Below, in pieces: positions 18,305 through 26,925 of a DNA stretch of 64,000 nt. A program made the translations under genes and the position numbers. Source of the stretch: Sphingomonas echinoides (GTDB lineage: Bacteria > Pseudomonadota > Alphaproteobacteria > Sphingomonadales > Sphingomonadaceae); contig NZ_JAPYKK010000009.1 in NCBI RefSeq assembly GCF_029623395.1, forward strand, positions 1 through 64,000, written 5' to 3'. Position 1 is the first letter of the stretch. Every line of letters starts with the position of its first letter. The notes beneath the pieces are model-generated. The model did no database searches, was not told the DNA's origin, and saw only the letters and a list, made by a program, of their open reading frames with translations.

Positions 18305-18742
18305 ATGCACCATTCCATCGTCTATATCAGCACGCCCACCTTCGCCCCGTCCCAGGCGGCGGGCATGGTCCGCGCGATCGTCGGCCATGCGCAGCGCCGC
18401 AACGCAGACCGCGGCGTCACCGGCACACTGATCGCGACCGAGCACCATTTCGCGCAAGTAATCGAAGGACGGCGTGACGCGACGCAGCCGCTGATGGAGA
18501 ACATCCTGCTGGACCCCCGGCATTGCGACGTGACGATCGTCCAGCATCAGATCGACGCCGGGCGGCGCTTCCGCGAATGGTCGCTCGCCTATCACGGCAA
18601 CTCGGCCTACTTCGAAGGCTTCATCCGCGCGCTCCTGCCGGGGCGGGAACAGCGGCGGGGGGATGTCGAACGGCTCGTCGACCTGATGACCCGGCTGGCA
18701 CAGCCGCAACCACGTCGACCGGTGCGGGACGATCGCCCCTAG
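18305..18742 (+). CDS. BLUF-domain blue-light sensor protein
   Basis: The 145-residue protein is a short BLUF photoreceptor that would bind FAD. Photocycle residues are present: Tyr7 (SIVYIS), Asn33 (RRNADRGVTG), Gln51 (FAQVIEG) and Trp92 (REWSLAYHG). The methionine two residues after the tryptophan in AppA is Leu94 here, and the Tyr-Asn spacing is two residues longer than in AppA. Only about 45 residues follow the BLUF core and no output domain is visible, so it probably signals by protein contact. It lies between an oxygen-responsive regulator and fixLJ on the same strand. No clear ribosome-binding site precedes the ATG. Confidence 0.9.
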   Translation: MHHSIVYISTPTFAPSQAAGMVRAIVGHAQRRNADRGVTGTLIATEHHFAQVIEGRRDATQPLMENILLDPRHCDVTIVQHQIDAGRRFREWSLAYHGNSAYFEGFIRALLPGREQRRGDVERLVDLMTRLAQPQPRRPVRDDRP

Positions 18743-18755
18743 GGAAAGTACGTAG
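18742..18755. promoter_or_regulatory. FixJ-type motif upstream of fixL
   Basis: GGGAAA (18742-18747) is followed immediately by GTACGTAG (18748-18755). The octamer matches GTAMGTAG, the class I FixJ selection consensus as I recall it. The reverse complement reads CTACGTACTTTCCC, like rhizobial FixJ targets. It lies 50 bp before the fixL ATG, overlapping the BLUF stop codon. It suggests autoregulation of fixLJ by phosphorylated FixJ. Confidence 0.55.
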
Positions 18756-18805
18756 ATCGCTTTGAACGGTCATCGCGCTAGAGCGAAAACGCACTAGGAA
18801 CAGCC

Positions 18806-20338
18806 ATGCCGGTCGAAGATCCCCTCCCTAAGGTCCTAGCGGGATCGTCCGATCCGGTAGCCGCCGCCGCGCTGGCCGGCTTGATCGAGGCGTTGCCCGA
18901 ACACGCGATCGTGCGGCTGAACGCACAGGGTCTCGTCGACGGGTGGAGCGCCCCGGCGAAGGCGCTGTTCGGCTGGACGGCAACGGAAATCCACGGACAG
19001 AGCGTCGAACGCCTGCTTGCCCCCGGCGCCGCCGCGACGGTGCGCGAGCATCTGCGCGATGGCCCTACCACGCGCAAGACCGTCGACAATCTGTGCCGCC
19101 ACAAGAGCGGGAGCCATTTCCGCGCGATCACCGCGCTGACGGCGATTTCGCATGGCGATGGCGACGTGCAGGGGTTCTGGCTGGTGGTCCGCGACGTCAC
19201 CGCCGAGCGCGCTTCCGCCAACTCGATCGAAGCGAGCGCGATCCTGCTCAAGTCGATCCTCGACACGGTGCCCGACGCGATGATCGTGATCGACGATCAC
19301 GGCGTGATCCAGTCGTTCAGCGCGGCGGCGGAACGCCTGTTCGGCTATGACGAGGACGAGGTAATCGGGCGCAACGTCTCGATGCTGATGACCACGCCGG
19401 ACCGGTCGGCGCACGACGGGTATCTCGCGCGCTATCTCGAAACGGGGGTGCGGCACATCATCGGCAAGGCGCGCCGCGTGATCGGGTTGCGCAAGGACGG
19501 GACGACCTTCGCGCACGAACTTGCGATCGGCGAAGCGCGGGGGCGGGGGCGGCGGGTATTCACCGGGTTTATCCGCGATCTGACCGAACGCGAAGGCGCC
19601 GCCGCGCAGCTTGCCGAGCTTCAGTCCGAACTACTCCACATCTCGCGCGTGACCGCGATGGGGACGATGGCGTCGACGCTGGCACACGAACTCAACCAGC
19701 CGGTCACCGCGGTCGCCAATTATGTCGAGACCTCGCTCGCGGTGTTGCAGGCGGGGGCGCCCGATAGCGTCGCGATCGTCGAGGAAGCGCTTGCGGAAGC
19801 CGCCTCGGAAGCGCTGCGGGCGGGCAAGATCGTTCGCCGGCTGCGCGATTTCGTCGCGCGGGGCGAACTCGACAAGACGGTCGAGGCGGTCGGTGACATC
19901 GTCGAGGATGCCTGCGCGCTGGGGATGGTCCGCGCGACGACCGCCGCGATCCGGGTCGAGCGCGCGATCGACCCGGCGACGGGATCGGTGCTGGTGGACC
20001 GGGTCCAGATCCAGCAGGTGCTGATCAACCTGATGCGCAACGCAGTCGAGGCGATCCCGGCGGATTCGGGCGGCGTCGTCCGCGTCGCCGCGCGCCGCCA
20101 GGGGGATTTCGCGCAAGTCACCGTCAGCGACAGCGGCGGCGGGCTCGACCCGGCGATCGTCGCCAACATGTTCGGGGCCTTTGCCAGCACCAAGCGTGAC
20201 GGGATGGGGCTTGGCCTGTCGATCTGCCGGACGATCATCGAAGCGCATGGCGGCCGGATCTGGGCCGAATCCCGGCCGGTCGGCACCGCCTTCCATTTCA
20301 CCGTCCCCCTGGCCAATCCGGAGACCCGCGATGACTGA
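18806..20338 (+). CDS. fixL: Oxygen-sensing heme PAS histidine kinase FixL
   Basis: The 510-residue soluble kinase has a first PAS (about 20-135), a second heme-type PAS (about 144-273) and a HisKA/HATPase_c core. His203 in RSAHDGYL matches the proximal heme ligand (His200 of Bradyrhizobium FixL), followed by the [16 protein letters not shown] region with the distal-pocket arginine. The phosphoacceptor is His294 in AHELNQP; ATP-lid glycines appear in DSGGGLD and DGMGLGLS. Oxygen bound to heme should switch the kinase off. No membrane segments are seen, unlike S. meliloti FixL. AGGAAC precedes the ATG. It overlaps fixJ by 8 nt and lies close to cyd and ompW. Confidence 0.94.
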   Translation: MPVEDPLPKVLAGSSDPVAAAALAGLIEALPEHAIVRLNAQGLVDGWSAPAKALFGWTATEIHGQSVERLLAPGAAATVREHLRDGPTTRKTVDNLCRHKSGSHFRAITALTAISHGDGDVQGFWLVVRDVTAERASANSIEASAILLKSILDTVPDAMIVIDDHGVIQSFSAAAERLFGYDEDEVIGRNVSMLMTTPDRSAHDGYLARYLETGVRHIIGKARRVIGLRKDGTTFAHELAIGEARGRGRRVFTGFIRDLTEREGAAAQLAELQSELLHISRVTAMGTMASTLAHELNQPVTAVANYVETSLAVLQAGAPDSVAIVEEALAEAASEALRAGKIVRRLRDFVARGELDKTVEAVGDIVEDACALGMVRATTAAIRVERAIDPATGSVLVDRVQIQQVLINLMRNAVEAIPADSGGVVRVAARRQGDFAQVTVSDSGGGLDPAIVANMFGAFASTKRDGMGLGLSICRTIIEAHGGRIWAESRPVGTAFHFTVPLANPETRDD

Positions 20339-20957
20339 ACGCCCCGTCGTCCACATCGTCGATGACGAGGAAGCGATCCGCAAATCGGCGGGCTTCATGC
20401 TGCGCACCGCGGGCTATGCGGTCCACACCTGGCCCAGCGGCGTCGCGTTCCTGAAAGAGGCGCGGCATGCGCCGATGGGGTGCATCCTGCTCGACGTGCG
20501 GATGCCCGAGATGGATGGTCTCGAGGTGCAGGCGACGCTGGCCGAACGCGGGATCGCAATGCCGGTCATCATCCTGACCGGGCATGGCGACGTCGGCACC
20601 GCGGTGCGCGCGATGAAGAACGGCGCGGTCGATTTCCTTGAGAAACCGTTCGAACGGACGGTCCTGCTCGGGATGGTCGAGGCGGCGATCGCGCGGATCG
20701 TCGATGCGGATCATCATGCCGCCGAGGCGGACGTCGCGCGGCTGCGCATCGCCGCGCTGACCCCGCGTGAGCGCGACGTGCTGCGCCAGCTTGCGCACGG
20801 CCTGCCCAACAAGACGATCGCGTTTGACTTCGGGATCAGCCCGCGCACGGTGGAGGTCCACCGCGCGAATTTGATGACGAAGCTGGAGGTCGCCAATTTT
20901 CCTGACGCGCTGCGCATTGCGTTTGCGGCGGGGCTGGGGCCGCAGCCGGGGGAATAG
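20331..20957 (+). CDS. fixJ: Response regulator FixJ
   Basis: The 208-residue regulator has an N-terminal receiver domain with acidic pocket Asp11/Asp12 and phosphorylation site Asp55 (ILLDVRMP). The switch threonine lies in ILTGHGD, and the conserved lysine in FLEKPFE. A LuxR-type helix-turn-helix follows (about 138-200, [15 protein letters not shown]... [16 protein letters not shown]). Its ATG lies inside the last codons of fixL (8-nt overlap), so the pair is co-translated. Likely targets are the motifs at 13476-13488, 17444-17451 and 18742-18755. Confidence 0.95.
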   Translation: MTERPVVHIVDDEEAIRKSAGFMLRTAGYAVHTWPSGVAFLKEARHAPMGCILLDVRMPEMDGLEVQATLAERGIAMPVIILTGHGDVGTAVRAMKNGAVDFLEKPFERTVLLGMVEAAIARIVDADHHAAEADVARLRIAALTPRERDVLRQLAHGLPNKTIAFDFGISPRTVEVHRANLMTKLEVANFPDALRIAFAAGLGPQPGE

Positions 20958-21003
20958 CGCACCTCTGTGTTCCTGCGTTGGCACGCCGCACCCCAGAAGC
21001 TGC

Positions 21004-21110
21004 CGTCATGCTGAACTTGTTTCAGCATCCACCGCGCAACGGGCTTAGTCCGGACTCGCGGAGGGCTGGATCCTGAAACGAGTTCAGGATTACGGACGGT
21101 TTTGCAAAGC
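21004..21110. repeat. Dispersed single copy of the 163-bp repeat
   Basis: The sequence begins CGTCATGCTGAACTTG, contains both hairpins (TTTCAGCAT and CCTGAAACGAGTTCAG) and ends in ACGGACGGTTTTGCA. It is therefore the same element as the array at 1-660. Flanking bases (CACCCCAGAAGCTGC) also resemble the array's linker. It lies 47 bp after fixJ and may act as a 3'-end structure for that operon. Confidence 0.93.
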
Positions 21111-21260
21111 TTTCGCAGAATAACGGACAGTATTGTGCGCAGCTACTGTCCTACAAACCGAATTTCTGCATAGTAACACCCGTTCTTTGACATAACAAAA
21201 CCACCCCTATTTCATGCAGACAGGCGCGGTTTTGTAATGCGTTTCCGCCTAACTTTCCCC
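21111..21260. other. AT-rich non-coding stretch with three interlocking inverted repeats
   Basis: No gene is visible between the repeat at 21004 and the 3' end of the GH31 gene at 21280. The stretch is markedly richer in A/T than its surroundings. It contains GGACAGTA/TACTGTCC (21125-21151), TCTGCAT/ATGCAGA (21165-21220) and ACAAAACC/GGTTTTGT (21195-21235). The second and third pairs interlock. TTGACA lies at 21187-21192 with a poor -10 (TATTTC, 15-bp spacing). A structured RNA or a multi-site protein-binding region is possible. Nothing here identifies a known family. Confidence 0.5.
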
Positions 21261-21279
21261 TAACTTTCCACGCCCCGAC

Positions 21280-23763
21280 TTATCGGGTCAGGGCGATCCT
21301 CGAAGCCTTGACCGGCGCGGCCATCGTGAACGCCACGGTCTGCGCAGCGGGATCGAGCGTGCTTGCCACGCGCTTGCCATTCACCGTCGTGGTCGCCGGG
21401 CTCGACCAGCCGTGAACCGTCACGGTCACTTGCGACCACCATGGCTTGAAGCTGCCCTCGCGCGCATCGAACGCGATCGACAGCCCGTTCGGCGTCATCG
21501 CACAGGTGACCTTCTGCCGCAGGAACCCGCGGCGCTGATACGCCAGCGTCGTGCCGTCGTCCTCGTACAGCGTGCCCATGCACTCCGCGCCCGGATAGAC
21601 GTCGAGCATCAGCGGCCCCGAAGGCGTCTGCGCGGTGCTCTGGACGAGCGGCTGGCGCGGCAGGATCGTCCCTGCGCGGACGAACACCGGCAGGCGGTCG
21701 AGCCGTGGCGTCTCGACCACGCGGTCGCCGTTGCTGCGCGCGGTGGGGACGGCCTGCGTCGCCGACTGGATCGGGCCTTGCGCGGTCGGCTCGGGCGTTC
21801 CGGTGCGCTGGCCGGTCCAGTAATCGTACCAGCCGCCAGCGGGGAGGCAGACGCCATAGGTCTGCGGCGATTCCGGGCTCGGCGGCGGCGCGATCAGCAG
21901 TGCCTTGCCGAGCGTGAACGCCATCGACTGGTTGCAGCTCGCCGATGCGGCGCTCGGATAATCGTAGAACACCGGGCGCATGATCGGGTCGCCCAGCCGG
22001 CTGTTCTGGTCCGCCAGCGCGTAGAAATAGGGCATCAGTCGATACCGCTCCTCGACGAAGCGGCGACGGATCGCGAGATGGTCGGGGCCATCGACCCACG
22101 GCTCGACGCGCGGCGTGCCGGTGGCGGAGTGATCGCGGAAGACCGGCGTGAACGCGCCGATCTCGAACCAGCGGGTGAGCAGATCGGCACTCGGCCCGCC
22201 CGCGAAACCGCTGACGTCGGCGGCGCTGTACGCGAAGCCCGACAGGCCGAGGTTGATGATTTGGTGGACCGACAGCTTGAGGTGATCCCAGGTCGCCAGA
22301 TTGTCCCCGGTCCAGGTCACCGAATAGCGTTGCCCGCCCGCATAGCTCGCGCGGGTCATCACGAACGGGCGCTCGTTCGGTCGCAGCGCGAGCAGCCCGT
22401 CATAGGTCGCGCGCGTGTTCTGCATCCCGTAGACGTTGTGGATCTCGCGGTGGTCGCCGGTGCGGGCCGCGAAGTCGTCGCTGTCGACGCGGTGGACGGT
22501 GTCGAGCGGCATCGTCTTGGTCGGCGTATTGAAGATCGCCGGCTCGTTCATGTCGTTCCAGAAGCCAGCGACGCCCGCGTCGAGGAACCCCTTGTACAGC
22601 GTCCCCCACCAGGTCCGCGCCTTGGTCGTCGTGAAGTCGGGGAAGACCGAGTCCCCCGGCCACACCGGCGCGACATAGTCGCTGCCGTCGGGGTTCTTGA
22701 CGAACGCGTCGATCCGTTTGCCGGTGGTGTAGGGCGCATAGCCAGTGTCGGCCTTGGCAATGTGCAGGTCGGTGATCGCGATCAGCTTGATCCCCTCCGC
22801 CTTCATGTCCTTCACAAGCCCGGGCAAGTCCGGGAACGTCTTGGGATTGGTCGTGAACGGCCGGTTGCGATCCTGATAGTCGATGTCGAGCCAGATCACG
22901 TCGGTAGGCACCTGGTCCGCGCGGAGGTGACGCGCGATTTCGCGGACTTCGTCGGCGGACATGTAGCTGTAGCGCGACTGCTGATACCCAAGCGCCCATT
23001 TCGGTGCGAGCGGCGCATGGCCGGTGAGGCCGACGTAGCGGCGCGTGACCTCGGCGAGGCTGGGGCCGTTGACGAAGTAATAGTCGATCGGGCCGTCGGG
23101 GCCGCCAAAGGTCAGCGTCTCGGCGTCGCGGTGGCCAAAGTCGAACCAGGTGCGGTACGTGTTGTCGAGCAACACGCCGTAGCTGCCGCCCGCGCCGCCG
23201 GTGGAGGCGAAGAACGGGATCGACTTGTAGATCGGGTCGTCTCCGCTGGTGAAGCCGAACGCATCGGTGTTCCAGTCGACGAATTCCTTGCCGCGCCGGT
23301 CGAGCCCGCCGGTCTTGTCGCCGAGGCCGTAGAAATGCTCGGTAACGGGGAGCGTCTTGGCGATCCTGAACGCCTTGCCGTCGATCGCGACGGGCGCCGC
23401 CTCGGCGGAGATGATCTTGCCGTCGAGCGTCTCGAACGTCACCGCGCCGCCCGCGCCGATGCGGACGCGCAGGTGCGCGGTGGTGAAGCCGTCCGGGGTC
23501 GCGGTGACCTTCGTCCGGGTCTTGCGCTGCGCCGGGAGCACTGCCCAACTCGCATCTTCGGGATAGACGCCATCGCGTGCGATCCGGACGCGGACGAGGT
23601 CGTCCGAGAGCGCGATCAGCTTCATCTTCAGCGCGCCCGCGATGATTTCGACGCCGTCCGTCTGTGCGGCGAGTGTGGGAGCGGCGGTTTGCGCGTGGGC
23701 GACGGTGGCGGTCAGCGGCAGCGCGACGGACGCGAGCAGCAGCGCGAGGGGCAGGCGGTTCAT
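21280..23763 (-). CDS. GH31 alpha-glucosidase (alpha-xylosidase possible), exported
   Basis: The 827-residue protein has a signal peptide (MNRLPLALLLAS..., cleavage AHA-QTA). An N-terminal beta-sandwich (about 30-240) is followed by a GH31 barrel. The nucleophile is Asp404 in FWNDMNEPA and the acid/base is Asp487 in WTGDNLATW. C-terminal beta domains include FVRAGTILPRQP. In this starch locus it probably finishes maltodextrin or isomaltose hydrolysis to glucose in the periplasm. The ATG at 23763 lies 10 nt beyond the halogenase stop; the much longer upstream frame belongs to that gene in another frame. Last gene of the operon. Confidence 0.93.
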   Translation of the reverse strand: MNRLPLALLLASVALPLTATVAHAQTAAPTLAAQTDGVEIIAGALKMKLIALSDDLVRVRIARDGVYPEDASWAVLPAQRKTRTKVTATPDGFTTAHLRVRIGAGGAVTFETLDGKIISAEAAPVAIDGKAFRIAKTLPVTEHFYGLGDKTGGLDRRGKEFVDWNTDAFGFTSGDDPIYKSIPFFASTGGAGGSYGVLLDNTYRTWFDFGHRDAETLTFGGPDGPIDYYFVNGPSLAEVTRRYVGLTGHAPLAPKWALGYQQSRYSYMSADEVREIARHLRADQVPTDVIWLDIDYQDRNRPFTTNPKTFPDLPGLVKDMKAEGIKLIAITDLHIAKADTGYAPYTTGKRIDAFVKNPDGSDYVAPVWPGDSVFPDFTTTKARTWWGTLYKGFLDAGVAGFWNDMNEPAIFNTPTKTMPLDTVHRVDSDDFAARTGDHREIHNVYGMQNTRATYDGLLALRPNERPFVMTRASYAGGQRYSVTWTGDNLATWDHLKLSVHQIINLGLSGFAYSAADVSGFAGGPSADLLTRWFEIGAFTPVFRDHSATGTPRVEPWVDGPDHLAIRRRFVEERYRLMPYFYALADQNSRLGDPIMRPVFYDYPSAASASCNQSMAFTLGKALLIAPPPSPESPQTYGVCLPAGGWYDYWTGQRTGTPEPTAQGPIQSATQAVPTARSNGDRVVETPRLDRLPVFVRAGTILPRQPLVQSTAQTPSGPLMLDVYPGAECMGTLYEDDGTTLAYQRRGFLRQKVTCAMTPNGLSIAFDAREGSFKPWWSQVTVTVHGWSSPATTTVNGKRVASTLDPAAQTVAFTMAAPVKASRIALTR

Positions 23764-23773
23764 CAAAGGTCTT

Positions 23774-25303
23774 TCAGGCAATCGGCCGGGGGAGGCAGGT
23801 CTGGTGGGGCGGAAAGTTGAGCGCACAGCGGCGCAGGAAATCGTCGATCCTGTCCATGTCGATCCGGTCGATGTCGGGGCCGGGCGGGACCAGCCGCGCG
23901 TCGTCGGGGAAGGTGCCGTATCCGGCGAACAAGCAGTGCCAGCTGATCGCATTGTAATAGCGCGCGATATCGAGCCGATCGATCTCGGCGACGAGGTCCG
24001 CGCCGGTGAACCAGGCCGACATGACGCGCTTGAGCGTATCCGATGGCTCGACCTGGCGCGCCGCCGCCCAATAGCCGTGCGGATCGGCGTGGCGCTGGTT
24101 GAGCCGGTAATGCGCGACGATGTAGTCGCGCACGCCATCGTAGCGCGCGGCGATCCGCGCGTTGAACGGCGCGCGCGCCGCTTCGGTGAAGCCATCCGCA
24201 TCGACCGCGTCGAGGAAGGCCTCGACGGTCGCGATCACCAGATGCAGCGCGGTCGCCTCGAGCGGTTCGAGGAACCCCTGCGCGAGGCCCACCGCGAGCG
24301 CGTTGTGCGACCAGCTTTCCGCAACCCGCCCGACCCGCATCGTCAGGTGCCGCGCAAGTGTATCGGGGCCAACCCCGAGATGCGCGCGGAGTTCGGCCTC
24401 GGCTTGCTCGGGCGTCAGATAACGGCTTGCATAGACATAGCCGTTGCCGGTGCGGCTGGTGAGCGGGATGTCCCACGCCCAACCCGCCGACAAAGCGGTT
24501 GCGCGGGTCTGGCTCGGCAGCGGTGCGGCGGGGCCGCGTGGCGTGGGGAGGACGACCGCGCGATCATTGAAGAGCGTGTCGGCATAGTCGACGAAGCGCA
24601 CGCCGAGCGTCTGCTCGAACAGCACGCTGCGAAACCCGCTGCTGTCGACGAAGAGGTCGCCCGTGATGCTGTTCCCGTCGTCACACGCCAGCCCAGCGAT
24701 CGCGCCATCCGCGCGGCGGTCGACGTGCGTCACGCGCCTTTGAAGGTGCGTGACGCCAAGCTTGCCCACCGCGTGCTGCGCGAGAAAGGCCCCGACCTTA
24801 TACGCATCGAAATGATAGCCGTAGCTGACCTCGAACGGAAAGCGTTCGTCGGGCTGCGGTGCGCATGCGTCCGCCGCGAGCCGCGCGGGGAGGAGGAAGC
24901 GGTCGGGGTGCGCGACGACGTCACGCCCGGTGCGGCGGGCGCGCGTGTTGTAGAAGAACGAGCTCGTCGTATGGCTGTCGAGCGCGGTCGGAAAGGGGTG
25001 GAAATACCGCTCGAACCCTGCGCGGTCCGACCAGCCCGCGAACTCGATCCCGAGCTTGTAGGTCGCATCGCAGGCGGGCATCCATTCCGCCTCGTCCACG
25101 CCGATCCGGTCGAAGAAGCCCTTCAGTTGCGGGGTCGAACCCTCACCGACGCCGACGATCCCGATCTCGGGGCTTTCGACCAAAGTCACGCGCGCATCGG
25201 GCCAGCGATGCGCGATCAGGCACGCCGCGATCCAGCCCGCGGTGCCTCCGCCAAGGATGACGATCGCGCGCGCGTCGCTTCGGTCCCCGGCAGGCGAGGT
25301 CAC
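23774..25303 (-). CDS. Tryptophan-halogenase-like flavoprotein (copy 1)
   Basis: The 509-residue FAD-dependent protein resembles tryptophan 7-halogenases. The dinucleotide-binding motif is ILGGGTAGW near residue 17. The candidate catalytic lysine is Lys83 in TYKLGIEF. The WxWxIP motif is present as WAWDIP, and FLEPLEAT holds the conserved glutamate region. Members of this subfamily are routinely encoded beside TonB receptors in sphingomonads and Caulobacter. True substrates there are unknown and halogenation has not been shown for this protein. GTG at 25303 is chosen because it overlaps the upstream stop as GTGA, like its neighbours. Confidence 0.92.
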   Translation of the reverse strand: MTSPAGDRSDARAIVILGGGTAGWIAACLIAHRWPDARVTLVESPEIGIVGVGEGSTPQLKGFFDRIGVDEAEWMPACDATYKLGIEFAGWSDRAGFERYFHPFPTALDSHTTSSFFYNTRARRTGRDVVAHPDRFLLPARLAADACAPQPDERFPFEVSYGYHFDAYKVGAFLAQHAVGKLGVTHLQRRVTHVDRRADGAIAGLACDDGNSITGDLFVDSSGFRSVLFEQTLGVRFVDYADTLFNDRAVVLPTPRGPAAPLPSQTRATALSAGWAWDIPLTSRTGNGYVYASRYLTPEQAEAELRAHLGVGPDTLARHLTMRVGRVAESWSHNALAVGLAQGFLEPLEATALHLVIATVEAFLDAVDADGFTEAARAPFNARIAARYDGVRDYIVAHYRLNQRHADPHGYWAAARQVEPSDTLKRVMSAWFTGADLVAEIDRLDIARYYNAISWHCLFAGYGTFPDDARLVPPGPDIDRIDMDRIDDFLRRCALNFPPHQTCLPRPIA

Positions 25304-26925
25304 CGGCGCAGCACCATCGCAGCGAACGGAGCAAGGCTGTCGATCGCGTCCTGCGTGCCGATCAGGACGGACCCGTCGTGGCTGACTCCTTCGGGCCAGG
25401 CGCGCGCGGTCTCGCCGAAGTTGAACACACACAGCAACCGCTCGCCATCCGCCTCGCGTTCGAACGCGAGCAGCGCATCGTCGTTGTACAGCATGCGCAG
25501 ATCGCCGCTGCGCAAGGCGCGGTGCGCGTTGCGGGTCGCGATCACGCGGCGAGTCCAGTTGAGCAACGACCCCGCGTCCGCATCCTGCACGTCGATCGCA
25601 AGCGCCCCGTGATCGCTGCCGAACGGAAGCCACGGCGTCTCGCTCCCGAACCCAAGATCGGGCGCACTGCCGACCCACGGCATCGGCGTCCGCGCGCCAT
25701 CGCGCGACAAGGTCATCGGCCAGTTGGCGATCGCCTCGGGATCGAGCAGATCCTCGAACGCGATGTCGACTTGGGTCAGCCCGAGTTCCTCGCCCTGATA
25801 CAGGAAGATGTTGCCGCGCAGGCACGCCAGCAGCAGCAGCTTCATCCGCGCAAACGCATTCGCATGCTGTGGCGTCGTCCAGCGCGACACGGCACGCGGC
25901 GCATCGTGGTTCTCGAACGCCCAGCTCGGCCAGCCAATCGTCGGATCATTGGGCCAGCGCGCGAGCGAATCCGCGACGAGATCGGGCGTCAGCGCATCGG
26001 CATAGAGGAAATCGAAGCTGTACGCGCTGTCGAGCCGCTTGCCGCCCGCCGTGAACAGCTTCATCTCGCGGTCGCTGTCCTCGCCACCGATTTCGGCCAC
26101 GGTGAAGCCCGCGCCATAGGCGTCGGTCAGCGCGCGGATCCGCTCGAGGAACGCCGGAATATCGGCGTGGCTCTGGTTGTGCAGCTTCACCTGGAAATCG
26201 AACGACCGCGTCCGCGCACGGTTGGTCGCCGGGGCAGGCGGGTTGTCGGTCAGCGAAGGGTTGTGCATCGCGAAGTTGATTGCATCCAGCCGGAAGCCGT
26301 CGACCCCGCGATCCAGCCAGAACCTCGCGGTATCGAGCAGTTCCTGCTGCACCGCCGGATTATGCCCGTTGAGCTGCGGCTGTTCCTTCAGGAAGTTATG
26401 CAGATAATATTGCTGGCGGCGCGCATCCCATGTCCACGCCGGGCCACCGAACACCGATTGCCAGTTGGACGGCGGGCTGCCGTCGGGCTTGGGGTCGGCC
26501 CAGACATACCAGTCCGCCTTGTCGCCTGACCGGCTCGCGCGGCTCGCCTGGAACCAGGGGTGGTCGTCCGAGGTGTGCGAATAGACCTGATCGATGATGA
26601 TCCGCAGCCCGAGCTCATGCGCGCGCGCAATCAGCGCGTCGAAATCGTCGAGCGTGCCGAAGATCGGGTCGACATCGCGGTAATTCGCCACGTCATAGCC
26701 AAAATCCTTCATCGGAGACGTGAAGAACGGCGACAACCACACCGCATCCATCCCGAGCGAGGCGACATGATCGAGGTGCGCGGTGATCCCGGCGAGGTCG
26801 CCGATCCCGTCGCCGTTCGAATCGGCGAAGCTGCGCGGATAGATCTGATAGATGGCGGCACCCTTCCACCACGGATCGGTGGCGGACGGGTCGGGCTGGA
26901 CGATAGCGGCGGTCATGAGGCTCAT
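25300..26925 (-). CDS. GH13 alpha-glucosidase (oligo-1,6-glucosidase/maltase type), cytoplasmic
   Basis: The 541-residue protein has no signal peptide. It starts with the typical WWKGAAIYQIYPRSFADSNGDGIGDL of GH13 alpha-glucosidases. Catalytic residues are Asp214 (nucleophile, FRLDAINF), Glu278 (VAEIGGE) and Asp341 (FENHDAPR). It would hydrolyse imported maltose and short maltodextrins to glucose, working with the MFS transporter at 35410. The start at 26925 gives an ATGA overlap with the amylase gene; the second Met (26916) is a less likely start. It overlaps the downstream halogenase as GTGA. Confidence 0.94.
   Translation of the reverse strand: MSLMTAAIVQPDPSATDPWWKGAAIYQIYPRSFADSNGDGIGDLAGITAHLDHVASLGMDAVWLSPFFTSPMKDFGYDVANYRDVDPIFGTLDDFDALIARAHELGLRIIIDQVYSHTSDDHPWFQASRASRSGDKADWYVWADPKPDGSPPSNWQSVFGGPAWTWDARRQQYYLHNFLKEQPQLNGHNPAVQQELLDTARFWLDRGVDGFRLDAINFAMHNPSLTDNPPAPATNRARTRSFDFQVKLHNQSHADIPAFLERIRALTDAYGAGFTVAEIGGEDSDREMKLFTAGGKRLDSAYSFDFLYADALTPDLVADSLARWPNDPTIGWPSWAFENHDAPRAVSRWTTPQHANAFARMKLLLLACLRGNIFLYQGEELGLTQVDIAFEDLLDPEAIANWPMTLSRDGARTPMPWVGSAPDLGFGSETPWLPFGSDHGALAIDVQDADAGSLLNWTRRVIATRNAHRALRSGDLRMLYNDDALLAFEREADGERLLCVFNFGETARAWPEGVSHDGSVLIGTQDAIDSLAPFAAMVLRR

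Noticed and set aside
21412..25612. Long plus-strand frames opposite the GH31 and halogenase genes
   Set aside because: They are Arg-rich and without domains or start signals, and mirror strongly supported minus-strand enzymes.
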